Part shown: positions 1 to 9,693 of the stretch, in pieces
Layout: each line of letters starts with the position of its first letter
Numbering within the stretch: the first letter of the stretch is position 1
Origin: Actinomycetota bacterium
GTDB lineage: Bacteria > Actinomycetota > Actinomycetes > S36-B12
DNA: 43,063 nt
Reading direction: 5' to 3'
NCBI GenBank assembly: GCA_009700485.1
Contig: WLLZ01000004.1
Coordinates: forward strand, 1 to 43,063
Program-made: the position numbers and the translations under genes
Notes under the pieces: model-generated
What the model saw: only the letters and a program-made list of their open reading frames with translations
Databases searched by the model: none
What the model was told of the DNA's origin: nothing

Positions 1-491
1 AACTTCATGAAGTGCTCAATCGGGACTTGTACGAAAAGCGCCGACGCGGCGATTGCGATCGCACCGTTAGCGTCGGTCAGTCGCCCGACCGCGGCGGTAT
101 AGACCTTGCGTCGCACTACGCCGGTAACTTTGGCCTCGATATGCAAAATCGAGCCAACAGGCACTGGCCGAAGGAACTGCATTGTTAGGGCAGCGGTGAC
201 CACCGGCTCACCCAGCAACCAATTCAATGATCCGAGGACTTCGTCAATCGCCGCTGAGAGCAACCCTCCATGGGCCAGGCCGGGTGCTCCTTGGTGATGT
301 TCGGTGACCGTGAAATTGCCCGTGACGCCAAGCCCCTCGCCGGCGGTGATGACCATGTGAAGACCGGTCGAATGATCGACTCCGCACCCAAAACACCAAC
401 GATAATGCGAGGGAATTGATTCACCCGGCTCAGGAGCGCTCGCCAGCCGCTCTGGCATCGAGGCGCCCTCTGGCAGCTGGGTTGAACGCAT
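1..491 (-). CDS. PaaI/hotdog-fold thioesterase family protein (runs off the window start)
   Basis: Minus-strand frame MRSTQLPEGASMPERLASAPEPGESIPSHYRWCFGCGVDHSTGLHMVITAGEGLGVTGNFTVTEHHQGAPGLAHGGLLSAAIDEVLGS...; HGG/D hotdog pattern. Absent from the ORF track because it has no stop inside the window. Confidence 0.8.
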   Translation of the reverse strand, partial: MRSTQLPEGASMPERLASAPEPGESIPSHYRWCFGCGVDHSTGLHMVITAGEGLGVTGNFTVTEHHQGAPGLAHGGLLSAAIDEVLGSLNWLLGEPVVTAALTMQFLRPVPVGSILHIEAKVTGVVRRKVYTAAVGRLTDANGAIAIAASALFVQVPIEHFMK

Positions 492-532
492 AACCGAACT
501 CTATCGCCGGCGATACATGGCAGACTCGGAGC

Positions 533-988
533 ATGAACGCCCCCGGAGTGACCTACCGCGAAAGACTGCTCCCCTCGATTTGGGTTTTCATCGTGGTGTT
601 GGCGCTCGTTGCAATGCTGGCGGTCGCCGTAGGCGCTGCCTATTTAGTTATTTACGGCTGGCTAACTTTCATCGGTCTCGGAGCCCTTTGTATTGTTGGG
701 TTAATATTTGGGTCGCCGGTAATAACCGTAAGTGCTCAAGCCCTCGGCGCTGGTCGTGCCCAGATCGCCCGCGAATTCCTTGGAGCAATCGAGGTTTTAG
801 ACCCTGGACAAATGCGAGCTGCGCAGCACGTGGCAGAGCGTTTCATGGTGCTGCGCCCTTGGCATGCCCGCGGGGGCGTGCTCATCGCCCTGACCGATGC
901 CGCCGATCCACACCCGGGATGGCTGCTCACCACCAAGAACCCAGCCGGACTTGCGGTCGCATTAATGCCGGCCGCGTCGATTGGCTAG
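533..988 (+). CDS. DUF3093 domain-containing membrane protein
   Basis: 151 aa; MNAPGVTYRERLLPSIWVFIVVLALVAMLAVAVGAAY; two N-terminal TM segments and actinobacterial DUF3093-like C-terminus. Confidence 0.75.
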   Translation: MNAPGVTYRERLLPSIWVFIVVLALVAMLAVAVGAAYLVIYGWLTFIGLGALCIVGLIFGSPVITVSAQALGAGRAQIAREFLGAIEVLDPGQMRAAQHVAERFMVLRPWHARGGVLIALTDAADPHPGWLLTTKNPAGLAVALMPAASIG

Positions 989-997
989 CATCAAGAC

Positions 998-1306
998 ATG
1001 TTCGCAAACCCATCTGGAGCGCAAATGACCGAGCAAGAGGCACTCGCCCCCGAAGCCCACGTCAATCCCATCGTGCATGTAATTGCACCACTAGTCGCAA
1101 TCGGTGCCACGATGATTGTCCGCAAAGTCATAACTGCAAGCTACCGTGGGTTCACGGGCAAGGAAGCCCCACGAGCTAACGATACCGCTGTGCCGTTCGG
1201 TAAAGCGCTTTTATGGGCGGCCGCAACGGCGGCAATCGCAGCGGGTGTCGAAGTTATGGCCTACCGGGTTACCAATCACCTTGGTTCAACCGAGTCGGCA
1301 AATTAG
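998..1306 (+). CDS. DUF4235 domain-containing membrane protein
   Basis: 102 aa; VIAPLVAIGATMIVRKVITASYRGFTGKEAP...ALLWAAATAAIAAGVEVMAYRVTNH resembles DUF4235. Confidence 0.7.
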   Translation: MFANPSGAQMTEQEALAPEAHVNPIVHVIAPLVAIGATMIVRKVITASYRGFTGKEAPRANDTAVPFGKALLWAAATAAIAAGVEVMAYRVTNHLGSTESAN

Positions 1307-1599
1307 GCGCAGTCCTTACAGATGGGCCCGGCCTTGCCTTCATGATCAAGTTGACTGCGATGCTGCACCAGGTAGCAACGTGAGCAGGTGAATTCATCTG
1401 ACTGTCGCGGCACTACCCGCACGGTCAGGCTCTCGTCCGAAAGATCAGCCCCTGGCAGTTCGTGATTTTCCGCTAACTCGGTCTCATCAACGTCAATGAC
1501 CGAGGATGACTTATCAACGCGCCGCGCCTTTAGCTCTTCGAGGCTATCTTCAGCGAGTTCTTCGTCAGTTTTGCGCGGTGCATCATAATCTGTAGCCAC
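1303..1599 (-). CDS. DUF4193 family protein (acidic, C-terminal CxxC zinc-ribbon-like)
   Basis: 98 aa MATDYDAPRKTDEELAEDSLEELKARR...FTCSRCYLVQHRSQLDHEGKAGPICKDCA; SD-like gagaagg upstream. Confidence 0.85.
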   Translation of the reverse strand: MATDYDAPRKTDEELAEDSLEELKARRVDKSSSVIDVDETELAENHELPGADLSDESLTVRVVPRQSDEFTCSRCYLVQHRSQLDHEGKAGPICKDCA

Positions 1600-1752
1600 G
1601 GTACCTTCTCTCCCTTCTTAGTACACTTCCGTAACGAAAGCTGCCACAACGGTTTTCCCGCAATCAGGACCTAGGCATCGTGCGCAGATTGTGCCTTATT
1701 GAGTATCAAGGTGTGAAGGTGGGTTGGCGCTCTACCCGATATTGTGCTCCCT

Positions 1753-2271
1753 ATGCCCATTTACGCCCTAGGCGACCGCACCCCAAATATCCACGCGAAC
1801 GCTTTCGTCCACCCCCAAGCAGTCATCATTGGAGATGTATCCGTGGGGCCAGAATCTAGTATCTGGCCCGGTGCGGTACTTCGTGGCGACCACGGGGCGA
1901 TTGTTATTGGGGCCCAAACCTCGATCCAGGACGGCGCGATTGTGCACTGCACCGCCGAGCTCGACACCACCGTGGGTGACCGGTGCGTCATTGGTCACAA
2001 TGCACACCTAGAAGGCTGCACGATATTTAGCGATTCGTTGATTGGGTCAGGGTCAGTGGTATTGCATCGGGCACTCATCGGGCCAAATGCACTGGTAGGT
2101 GCCTGTGCTTTGGTGCCAAATAACCGGATCGTCCCACCCAATGCCCGCGCCCTCGGGGTGCCCGCAACAATTAGCCTAGGCGTTATCGCAGATGGTGAAT
2201 TTCTCGCGACGGTCGAGATTTATGTGCGCAACGTTCATCAATACTCGGCCGAACTCCGCCTGCTAAGTTGA
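1753..2271 (+). CDS. Gamma-carbonic anhydrase family protein (left-handed beta-helix)
   Basis: Hexapeptide repeat protein: VGPESSIWPGAVLRGDHGAIVIGAQTSIQDGAIVHC...CVIGHNAHLEGCTI. Start placed at ATG 1753 rather than GTG 1744. Confidence 0.85.
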   Translation: MPIYALGDRTPNIHANAFVHPQAVIIGDVSVGPESSIWPGAVLRGDHGAIVIGAQTSIQDGAIVHCTAELDTTVGDRCVIGHNAHLEGCTIFSDSLIGSGSVVLHRALIGPNALVGACALVPNNRIVPPNARALGVPATISLGVIADGEFLATVEIYVRNVHQYSAELRLLS

Positions 2272-2273
2272 TA

Positions 2274-3110
2274 TCACTCGCGATCGGCTTCGGCGTTCAG
2301 TAAGAATTCGCGCAGCTCATGAGCTATGGCTGGTACCGCCGCGATCATCATCGACCCATAAATATCTTCATCACGTAAGCCGGTCACCACAGCCCCCGCT
2401 TCGGAGGCAATTAGGGCTCCAGCGGCGATGTCCCAAGCATTCAAGCCCCGCTCGTAATATGCATCGAGGCGCCCGCGAGCTAACCAGCAGTAGTCAATTA
2501 CCGCCGCACCAATCCTTCTAATATCACTGACCTGTGAGATCAACTCATGAACCACCCGGCCCTGTGCGCGCCTACGCTCTGCTGAATAACCAAACCCGGT
2601 GGCCACTACCGCGTCACTTAACCGGCTGCACTCACTTACGCGAATGGGAGTTGCGATCGCACCAGTGATGACCCATGCGCCACCACCCTTAACGCCGATG
2701 TAGGCCTCATCCAATTCGGGAGTGACGACCACCCCGATAACCGATCGGCCGTCTTGCTCGGCCGCAACCGAGACTCCCCACGTCGGCATGTGGTGGAGGT
2801 AATTCACGGTGCCATCGAGCGGATCGACCACCCAGCGCACCCCCGAGGACCCAAAGCGCTCGCCCCCCTCCTCCCCCAGCAGCCCGTCGCCTGGGCGGGC
2901 ACCCAGCAAATTTGCGATCAGTAGTTCTTCAGCACCCTTGTCCATCTCCGAAACCAAATCTGAGGGTGTTGACTTAGTGTCGATAAAAAGGTCTGCGGGA
3001 CGTTCATCACGCAAAAAGCGAGCCGCCTCCCAGGCAGCGTCCCAAGCGAGCGGTAACAGCTCGTGGGTAGTGAGCACTTCTGCGAGCGGTGGTAGCGGCC
3101 TGAGTTGCAT
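2274..3110 (-). CDS. Inositol monophosphatase family protein
   Basis: WVVDPLDGTVNYLHHMPTWGVSVA and AWDIAAGALIASEAGAVVTG motifs of the IMPase family. Confidence 0.88.
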   Translation of the reverse strand: MQLRPLPPLAEVLTTHELLPLAWDAAWEAARFLRDERPADLFIDTKSTPSDLVSEMDKGAEELLIANLLGARPGDGLLGEEGGERFGSSGVRWVVDPLDGTVNYLHHMPTWGVSVAAEQDGRSVIGVVVTPELDEAYIGVKGGGAWVITGAIATPIRVSECSRLSDAVVATGFGYSAERRRAQGRVVHELISQVSDIRRIGAAVIDYCWLARGRLDAYYERGLNAWDIAAGALIASEAGAVVTGLRDEDIYGSMMIAAVPAIAHELREFLLNAEADRE

Positions 3111-3169
3111 TTTCCTATCTTGCCGGGTTGCATCACCGCGAATACAGGTGGCCGCGGTAACGTCAAGGG

Positions 3170-4465
3170 GTGCTCAGTCCATACCGTGAGGTGTTACGTC
3201 TTCCCGGGGCGCTCGCTTTTTCATCGAGTGGACTACTCGCCCGCTTACCAATGGCCATGGTGGGTTTAGGGATCTTGTTCTTCATCAGTGGTGTCACCGG
3301 CTCCTATGGGCTGGCCGGAGTGATGTCGGCGGCTTTCTCACTCTCGGCTGCCGCGGGCATGATCATCTCTAGCCGCTTAGTCGATCGCCTCGGGCAGCAC
3401 AAAGTCTTGGGTTGGTTAATCGCCTGCGAGAGTTTGGGCCTAGCCCTGTTCATCGTAAGTATGGAGTTGGCGTGGCCCCTGGCAATCTCAGCTGTAATCG
3501 TGGTCGGCGCCGGCGCTTGCTCCCCGGCCATCGGGCCGGCAGTTCGAGCGCGCTGGACATTTGTTATCGCTCGGGAGGGCTTAGCTTCATCCTCAAAACT
3601 ACGCACCGCCTTTGCCCTCGAAAGTATTTTCGAAGAACTGATTTTTACGGTCGGCCCGCTTATCACCGCCTGGCTGGCCATTTCATTAGCCCTTCCAGCC
3701 CCCATTGTTTTAGCTATCGTCATCGGCGTTGCCGGAACTTTGGTTTTGATACGACAGCGATCAACTGAACCCACTCCGGCCCCACTGCACCAGTCGAAAG
3801 TTCCGCACGTTGCGGCCTTTCGACACTCTGGAGTGCTCCTGACGATCATGTCGGCCATCGCCACCGGGGCGATCTTCGGCTCATTCGAAGTATCGATTGT
3901 CGCTTTCGCGACCGAGCAAGGCGCGCCCGAGGCATCCGGGCTGCTTCTTGCGGCATGGGCACTGACGTCAATGTTTGGCGGACTGTGGTTTGGCTCCAGA
4001 CATTTTCGCGCACCACTATCGCGCCAGTTAGTAGTCATAACCGGGTCATTGACGGTTGCGTTAGCTATAACACCATTTTTGAATTCCTTGACGACTCTGG
4101 CACTTGCCAGCATCATCTCCGGGGCGCTAGTGGCACCGCTTTTGATAACCATCTTCAGCCTTGCTGAGCGCTTGGTCCCCAACGCCCAATTGACCGAGGG
4201 CCTGACTTTTATGAACTCAGGGCTCACGGTGGGCCTCGCACTTGGCATTACCGCCGGTGGTTACCTAATTGACGCTTCGGGGGCCGCGCTTGGCTTTGCT
4301 CTCGGTGTTGCTGCCGCCGCCGTCGCATTTTTGGTCGCAGTTATTGGCCAAAGACGCCTCCAGCGCTCGGTGCGAGCCGATGGGTTAATCCCGCCAACTT
4401 CGGCCTTAAACACCGAGCCAATCCCCGGGCCGGCCCCCGGTGGCTTTAATATCGACAACGGGTAA
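3170..4465 (+). CDS. MFS transporter
   Basis: 431 aa, about 12 hydrophobic segments; GTG start. Confidence 0.85.
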   Translation: MLSPYREVLRLPGALAFSSSGLLARLPMAMVGLGILFFISGVTGSYGLAGVMSAAFSLSAAAGMIISSRLVDRLGQHKVLGWLIACESLGLALFIVSMELAWPLAISAVIVVGAGACSPAIGPAVRARWTFVIAREGLASSSKLRTAFALESIFEELIFTVGPLITAWLAISLALPAPIVLAIVIGVAGTLVLIRQRSTEPTPAPLHQSKVPHVAAFRHSGVLLTIMSAIATGAIFGSFEVSIVAFATEQGAPEASGLLLAAWALTSMFGGLWFGSRHFRAPLSRQLVVITGSLTVALAITPFLNSLTTLALASIISGALVAPLLITIFSLAERLVPNAQLTEGLTFMNSGLTVGLALGITAGGYLIDASGAALGFALGVAAAAVAFLVAVIGQRRLQRSVRADGLIPPTSALNTEPIPGPAPGGFNIDNG

Positions 4466-4523
4466 TGACACAAGTTATGGCCTGTATCCCCACTCCGAAC
4501 CCATAACGCGCTAAGTTCTGAGC

Positions 4524-5252
4524 ATTAGCACTCGCCACCAACCTACGGAGCTCGCCCTGGAACCGCTCAGTGCCAAAGAGATTCAGGCCCGCGTTCGCGC
4601 CGGAGCCTCTGCGGAGATCGTTGCGGCCGAGACCGGGTGGCCACTGGAGAAAGTCCAGCGATACGCCGGGCCACCCCTTGCTGAGCGCGAGTACGTTGCC
4701 GGCCGAGCCCAACTGGTCGAGGTGCGCCGAACGGGTAGCTCAGTAACCCTCGGCGAGACAGTCGCCCTGGTTTTAAGTGCTGAGGGTGCCGCCGATATCT
4801 CGTGGGATGCGGCCCGGCGCGCAGATGGTAAGTGGGTTGTACTTGTTTACTTCACCAGCCACAGTGACACCCAACAGGCGTCTTGGACGTATGACAATGT
4901 CGGTCGAACCGTGCACCCGGTTGATGAAACAGCACGCCGCCTCATGGGCGTCAGCGACGATCAGATCTTTGACTACATCACCGACGAGCAGGCACCCGCG
5001 CTCAAGGCGGAGGAAGAACTCGACCGCCCGCGCCTAGTGGCAGTACCCGATGCCCCGCCGGCGGAGATTTTTGCGTTAGAAGAACAAGCTCATGTCCTTG
5101 ATGTGCTAATCCCAATGGCTGAGTTAACCGAGAAGCCGCCGGTTCGGCCGGCCATCAAACCTGCTCCAAAGCCGAAGGTCAAAGGCAAGCGCGCTAGCGT
5201 GCCGAGCTGGGATGAAATCCTTTTTGGTACCACCCGCGGGGACGACATTTAA
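4524..5252 (+). CDS. sepH: SepH-like septation protein (DUF3071); apparent ATT start
   Basis: Open frame after TAA 4512-4514 reads ISTRHQPTELALEPLSAKEIQARVRAGASAEIVAAETGWPLEKVQRYAGPPLAEREYVAGRAQLVEVRRTGSSVTLGETV...; the HTH (KEIQARVRAG...VQRYAGPPLAERE) lies upstream of the GTG at 4722 used by the ORF track. No ATG/GTG/TTG exists in frame between 4515 and 4722. Confidence 0.75.
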   Translation: MSTRHQPTELALEPLSAKEIQARVRAGASAEIVAAETGWPLEKVQRYAGPPLAEREYVAGRAQLVEVRRTGSSVTLGETVALVLSAEGAADISWDAARRADGKWVVLVYFTSHSDTQQASWTYDNVGRTVHPVDETARRLMGVSDDQIFDYITDEQAPALKAEEELDRPRLVAVPDAPPAEIFALEEQAHVLDVLIPMAELTEKPPVRPAIKPAPKPKVKGKRASVPSWDEILFGTTRGDDI

Positions 5253-5296
5253 AGTTAGTCGGCCATTTAAAGCCCGTAGTGCCTAGCCGTCGATTG

Positions 5297-5992
5297 CTAA
5301 GCCTCAAAAGGTAATGGCTCACGTGAGATATGTTCGGCTCCAGCACTTAGTGCGGTTTTTCGAGCTCGGTAGTGCCGTCTGCAAAGCACTTCGTATGAGA
5401 CGACCGGAATATCATCACGCGCAGCCGCGCTATCGCCCACGTCACCGACCATTACTTGACTGCCTTCGACCACCACTACGCCATCTACGGTGCGCGCATT
5501 GTGAATTGCCCGCGCCCCGCACCAGCACAATGCTTCAACCTGCAAAACTTGCACCCGATCGCTCAGTTCAACCAGCCGCGCAGAACCAGGAAATAATCGG
5601 GTCCGAAAGTCGGTCATAATGCCGAAGGCGTACACGTCAATATTGAGTTCATCAACGATCGTGGCAAGTTGTTCCACTTGGTTTTCGGTATAAAACTGAG
5701 CCTCATCGCAAATAAGATAATCAATTCGCTCACCATGTGAGAGTGCATCAACAACATGCTGGCGGATATCAAGTAATTCGGTAACCTCGAAGGCACTGAC
5801 GCTTAACCCGAGACGACTTGATAAGACCGACTCACCAGCACGATCAAGTCGCGTGAAAACTAAGCCGGACCTGCCCCGCGAAGAATGATTGTGGTCGGTC
5901 TGCAGCGCCAGGGTTGATTTACCGCAATCCATGGTGCCCGCGAAGAATATGAGTTCGGCCACGGCGTCATGGTGCCATATCGGCGTCGCCAA
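5297..5992 (-). CDS. tdk: Thymidine kinase
   Basis: ELIFFAGTMDCGKSTLALQTDHNHSSRGR (P-loop), YLICDEAQFYTENQVEQLA. Confidence 0.92.
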   Translation of the reverse strand: MATPIWHHDAVAELIFFAGTMDCGKSTLALQTDHNHSSRGRSGLVFTRLDRAGESVLSSRLGLSVSAFEVTELLDIRQHVVDALSHGERIDYLICDEAQFYTENQVEQLATIVDELNIDVYAFGIMTDFRTRLFPGSARLVELSDRVQVLQVEALCWCGARAIHNARTVDGVVVVEGSQVMVGDVGDSAAARDDIPVVSYEVLCRRHYRARKTALSAGAEHISREPLPFEA

Positions 5993-5999
5993 ACTCCCC

Positions 6000-7109
6000 T
6001 CACGTCCGAACTATGAGCCCGGGGATCTCAAGTTCATCCGCGGTGAGCGCGCCATGCTGGCCAAGGAGGGCCGAAGACCTAACGTCTACCAAACTTGTAA
6101 ACATCGTGGTGCCTTCAGCCACCGCAACCACATCGCCGATTCGATCTGCAATATCTGGGTCAGTTGGTCCGTACCACCCGGATTCGATTATCTGCTCTTT
6201 GGTGAATATCTGCGCCTTTGCTCCCAAGTACTGCGACCACCGGGTGGCCACCGCTTCAGCGCAACCCGGGTTCACATACAGGTGCCGGGCCCGTGGCTCC
6301 CCTGCGACTGAGACCACATCCGCACTCAATTCCTGGTGCCGTTCTATCGAGACATGACCGGCGGATTCGCAATTGACCATGCCGTGGTCGGCTGTGACGA
6401 TCATTGCCGAATCGGCTGGTAATTGCTGAAGTAAGTTGTCAACCAGGGCATTAACCCGACCCAGCCCAGCTAGCCAAGGTGCACTGCCGACCCCACTTTT
6501 ATGACCGATCCGGTCAAGTTCAAACCAATAGACATAGGTAAAGGATTTCGACGCCCCGCGGACCGCGGCTTGCACCGCAGCTACGCGCTGCGCCGTGTCT
6601 TCGGCAACTTGATAACTTCCACCTCGCAGGGCAGCCGCCGTTAGTCCGGAAAATTCGTATTTGGCAGGTGCCACCGAAGTCATCCGCACCCCGTGGCGCG
6701 CCACCCGCTCGAACACGGTGGTCTCCGGCTGCACCATTACAGGCAGTGGATCCTTCTTCCAATGCAGCGGAGCCAACATCTGCCGAGTTTCGGGCAAAAA
6801 GAAAGTGGCGCCAACCAGCCCGTGGGCTCCGGGTAACTGCCCGGTGCCAAGGGAGCCGAGCGCCGTTGGGGTTGTTGTGGGGAACACCGAATGCAGCGGT
6901 CTACCAGCAAGCGCAATTAGTGCAGGCGCGTGGGCGCCGAATTTCTGAAGTGATCGCCAGCCCAAGCCGTCTATTAGACAAATCACCACATGTTGCAAAT
7001 CACCAAGATTAAGAACATCCGTATAGCCAGGGACCCCAACGCTGGCAGCGGCTGACGACCCGACCTCGGCCAAACTCGTCGGGGCCAACCCCAACTTGAT
7101 GGACGGCAA
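6000..7109 (-). CDS. Alkaline phosphatase superfamily / nucleotide pyrophosphatase-like protein
   Basis: VVICLIDGLGWRSLQKFGAHAPALIAL...SVFPTTTPTALGSLGTGQLPGAHGLVG...MIVTADHGMVN. Confidence 0.85.
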   Translation of the reverse strand: MPSIKLGLAPTSLAEVGSSAAASVGVPGYTDVLNLGDLQHVVICLIDGLGWRSLQKFGAHAPALIALAGRPLHSVFPTTTPTALGSLGTGQLPGAHGLVGATFFLPETRQMLAPLHWKKDPLPVMVQPETTVFERVARHGVRMTSVAPAKYEFSGLTAAALRGGSYQVAEDTAQRVAAVQAAVRGASKSFTYVYWFELDRIGHKSGVGSAPWLAGLGRVNALVDNLLQQLPADSAMIVTADHGMVNCESAGHVSIERHQELSADVVSVAGEPRARHLYVNPGCAEAVATRWSQYLGAKAQIFTKEQIIESGWYGPTDPDIADRIGDVVAVAEGTTMFTSLVDVRSSALLGQHGALTADELEIPGLIVRT

Positions 7110-7112
7110 GTA

Positions 7113-7688
7113 CTAACGCAGCCGAGCCGCGGTCGCCTGGGAGAGGGCCGCAGCGAACGCTAATGCTTGGGCTACGACATCGGCGCCGTCGGCAACTTCG
7201 GATACCCGCACTGAAAGGTCGTCATTACTCGATGTTCCGGTATACCCGTGCTCGGCATCACACTGCGGATCACCACAACTAGCTGGCTCTAAATCGATTC
7301 GGCTCACGGCGCCCCAGCCGATGGTTAAAACCACCTCCGAAGTCGCTCCACCGGGTTGATACTTGGCCGGCTCACTCACCACTCGGGTGACAACTACCGA
7401 ATCCACCCGCTCAAGACGCACCGCTTCGGTTGATGCGGTAGCGAATGGCATTGGGTTGATCTCGTCAATGCCATGCTCGTCCGTGTGGCCAACTATTAAT
7501 CGTGTTGGCGTTAAAGCCAGCACCGTAACGTGGCGCTGCAACTCGTCATGGTCAAAAGTGGCTTCGTGATGCACCAGATAAGACTTAAGTGACTCCCCCG
7601 CCAATGCCGTATCCAGCGCATCTGCGACCAAATCAGGGTAGTAGCCACTGCGCTGGATATCTGTACGAAGTTGCTGGTCAAGGCTCAT
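7113..7688 (-). CDS. DUF5998 family protein
   Basis: MSLDQQLRTDIQRSGYYPDLVADALDTALAGESLKSYLVHHEATFDHDELQRHVTVLALTPTRLIVGHTDEH; actinobacterial family adjacent to the alkaline phosphatase gene. Internal start preferred over 7736. Confidence 0.75.
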   Translation of the reverse strand: MSLDQQLRTDIQRSGYYPDLVADALDTALAGESLKSYLVHHEATFDHDELQRHVTVLALTPTRLIVGHTDEHGIDEINPMPFATASTEAVRLERVDSVVVTRVVSEPAKYQPGGATSEVVLTIGWGAVSRIDLEPASCGDPQCDAEHGYTGTSSNDDLSVRVSEVADGADVVAQALAFAAALSQATAARLR

Positions 7689-7794
7689 CACTTGGTTATT
7701 CTGCCATATGTGCGCTGCTGATGGCCCGGGCCGCACAAGGAGTTGCTATCAGCAGCAATAACCGGTCGACTTGACACCAAGATACGGTTATCGG

Positions 7795-8718
7795 GTGAGC
7801 CACCCGCCAATCGTCATATCCCCAGAAGTCGCCCAAGCCCTTGCCGATAACCGCGGCGTCGTGGCCCTTGAATCCACCATCATCAGCCATGGCTTACCGC
7901 GCCCAGAGAACCTCCGGGTAGCGCTCGAAGTCGAGGCCACGGTCCGAACTCAAGGCGCAGTGCCGGCAACCATTGCGATTCTCGATGGCACCGTCTACGT
8001 CGGGCTCGATGGCGGGCACTTAGACCAGGTGGCTAATCGAGACGACGTTAGCAAAGTCTCGGTGCGCGATATCGCGACAATCATTGCCCGAGGCGGCAGT
8101 GGCGCCACCACCGTTGCGGCCACCAGCCACCTCGCCCAGCTGGTCGGAATCGAGGTATTCGCCACCGGCGGCTTGGGTGGCGTACATCGCGACGCCCGCC
8201 AAAGTTGGGATGAATCTGCAGATCTGACGACCTTGGGTCAGACCCCCATCACCGTGGTTTGTGCTGGGGTGAAATCGATTCTCGACGTTGGAGCCACCCT
8301 CGAACGGCTGGAAACCCTAAATGTTGGTGTCCTGGGCTACGACACCATGTCCTTCCCGGGCTTTTATCTCAGCGATAGCGGATTTCCGGTTACCTGGTCA
8401 GTTGCCAGCCCCGAAGAAGTTGCCGCCATCATGTCTGCCCGCCGCGCGATGAGAGTTTCCACCGGGCTGATCGTGGCCTATCCCCTCCCCGAAGATCAGC
8501 AGCTCGACCCGGATTTACACGATCGAGTACTGCAAGATGGAATGCGCCTGGCGACTAAGCGCGGCGTCAAAGGCAAAGATGTAACGCCGTTCTTACTTGA
8601 TCACTTCCATCGATCAACACACGGCGCCAGCTTGGTCGTCAATACCAGCATAATTTTACGCAATGCCGATTTGGCGGCCAGGATCGCGGTTGCCTACGTC
8701 AGCTCACCTGATCGATGA
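7795..8718 (+). CDS. psuG: Pseudouridine-5'-phosphate glycosidase
   Basis: VVALESTIISHGLPRPENLRVALEVEATVRTQGAVPATIAILDG...GGLGGVHRDA; GTG start at 7795 preferred (TACGGT-N6-GTG). Confidence 0.92.
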   Translation: MSHPPIVISPEVAQALADNRGVVALESTIISHGLPRPENLRVALEVEATVRTQGAVPATIAILDGTVYVGLDGGHLDQVANRDDVSKVSVRDIATIIARGGSGATTVAATSHLAQLVGIEVFATGGLGGVHRDARQSWDESADLTTLGQTPITVVCAGVKSILDVGATLERLETLNVGVLGYDTMSFPGFYLSDSGFPVTWSVASPEEVAAIMSARRAMRVSTGLIVAYPLPEDQQLDPDLHDRVLQDGMRLATKRGVKGKDVTPFLLDHFHRSTHGASLVVNTSIILRNADLAARIAVAYVSSPDR

Positions 8719-9602
8719 AAGCGCCATTTGTGCTGGTCGGTGACCTCTTGATTGATATCACCGCGGTCACAAGTGGTCCCATCAACTATGCCAGTGACAC
8801 CCCGGCGCAGATCAGTGTGCGTCCGGGTGGCGCAGGCGCCAACACCGCATCCTGGCTGGCGCACCTCGGTGAGAGTGTGCACCTAATAGGTGCACTCGGC
8901 ACGGATGTCTTCGCCACGATGTTCCGGCAGTCATTCGCGAACACGGGTGTCCATCTGCACGCCACCGAGGTCACAGGCGCCCCGACCGGCACTTGCATAA
9001 TCATTGTTGACTCCACCGGTGAGCGCACGATGTTGCCAGATCCTGGCGCCAACTCATTTTTAGCGCCCTCTCAAATATCCAACTCGCTATTTTGCGCCGG
9101 GGCACATCTGCATCTGTCCGGTTATACGTTGCTCAATCCAGCCACCCGAGCGGTTGGGCAAATTGCCTTAGCTCGCGCCCGCGCTGACCACCTGACCTGC
9201 AGTTTGGATGCCGCATCCGCCGCGCCAATCTCGGCGAATCCGGGAGCTATTCGAGAAGTTCTGGGCCAGATCGACGTGCTTTTGGCTAATGCTGACGAAG
9301 CCGCAGCCCTCACCGGCTTTACCGACCCCGCTCAGGCCCTAGCCGCTCTTGCCGAAGTCGTTGACACGGTGGTAATCAAGTGCGGGCCACAGGGCGCCTT
9401 GGCCGCCCAGGGGAATCAACACGCCCAGGTGCCAGCGCTACCGGCCAAGGTGGTCGACACCACCGGGGCCGGGGATGCCTTTGCCGCTGGCTTCTTGGTC
9501 AGCTGGCGGGCGGGGCAGCCCCTCATCGAGGCCGTTATGGCGGGAGTGCGAGAAGCCACACAGGCAATCGGCCGTGTCGGAGCCGGCCCGAAGGCCCTGT
9601 GA
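8715..9602 (+). CDS. PfkB family carbohydrate/pseudouridine kinase
   Basis: [18 protein letters not shown] and [16 protein letters not shown] (PfkB signatures); ATGA overlap with psuG. Confidence 0.87.
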   Translation: MKAPFVLVGDLLIDITAVTSGPINYASDTPAQISVRPGGAGANTASWLAHLGESVHLIGALGTDVFATMFRQSFANTGVHLHATEVTGAPTGTCIIIVDSTGERTMLPDPGANSFLAPSQISNSLFCAGAHLHLSGYTLLNPATRAVGQIALARARADHLTCSLDAASAAPISANPGAIREVLGQIDVLLANADEAAALTGFTDPAQALAALAEVVDTVVIKCGPQGALAAQGNQHAQVPALPAKVVDTTGAGDAFAAGFLVSWRAGQPLIEAVMAGVREATQAIGRVGAGPKAL

Positions 9603-9693
9603 CCGACGAGAATCGGGGACACTTCCCAGTTTTTACCGGCCGGTGCACTCTGCGCCCGGGCTGGAGTTCGGGGTTTGGCAAGAAGGGCTGAGG

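Noticed and set aside
517-1179. 220-aa plus-strand ORF
   Set aside because: Overlaps DUF3093/DUF4235 in another frame; composition is Arg/Cys-rich and non-protein-like.
3304-4248. 314-aa minus-strand ORF opposite the MFS gene
   Set aside because: Antisense shadow of a clear membrane transporter; no recognisable domain or SD.
7771-7795. psuG start at ATG 7771 with TTGACA as promoter
   Set aside because: ATG 7771 lacks an SD and adds a non-conserved extension (TPRYGYR); GTG 7795 fits TACGGT-N6-GTG.
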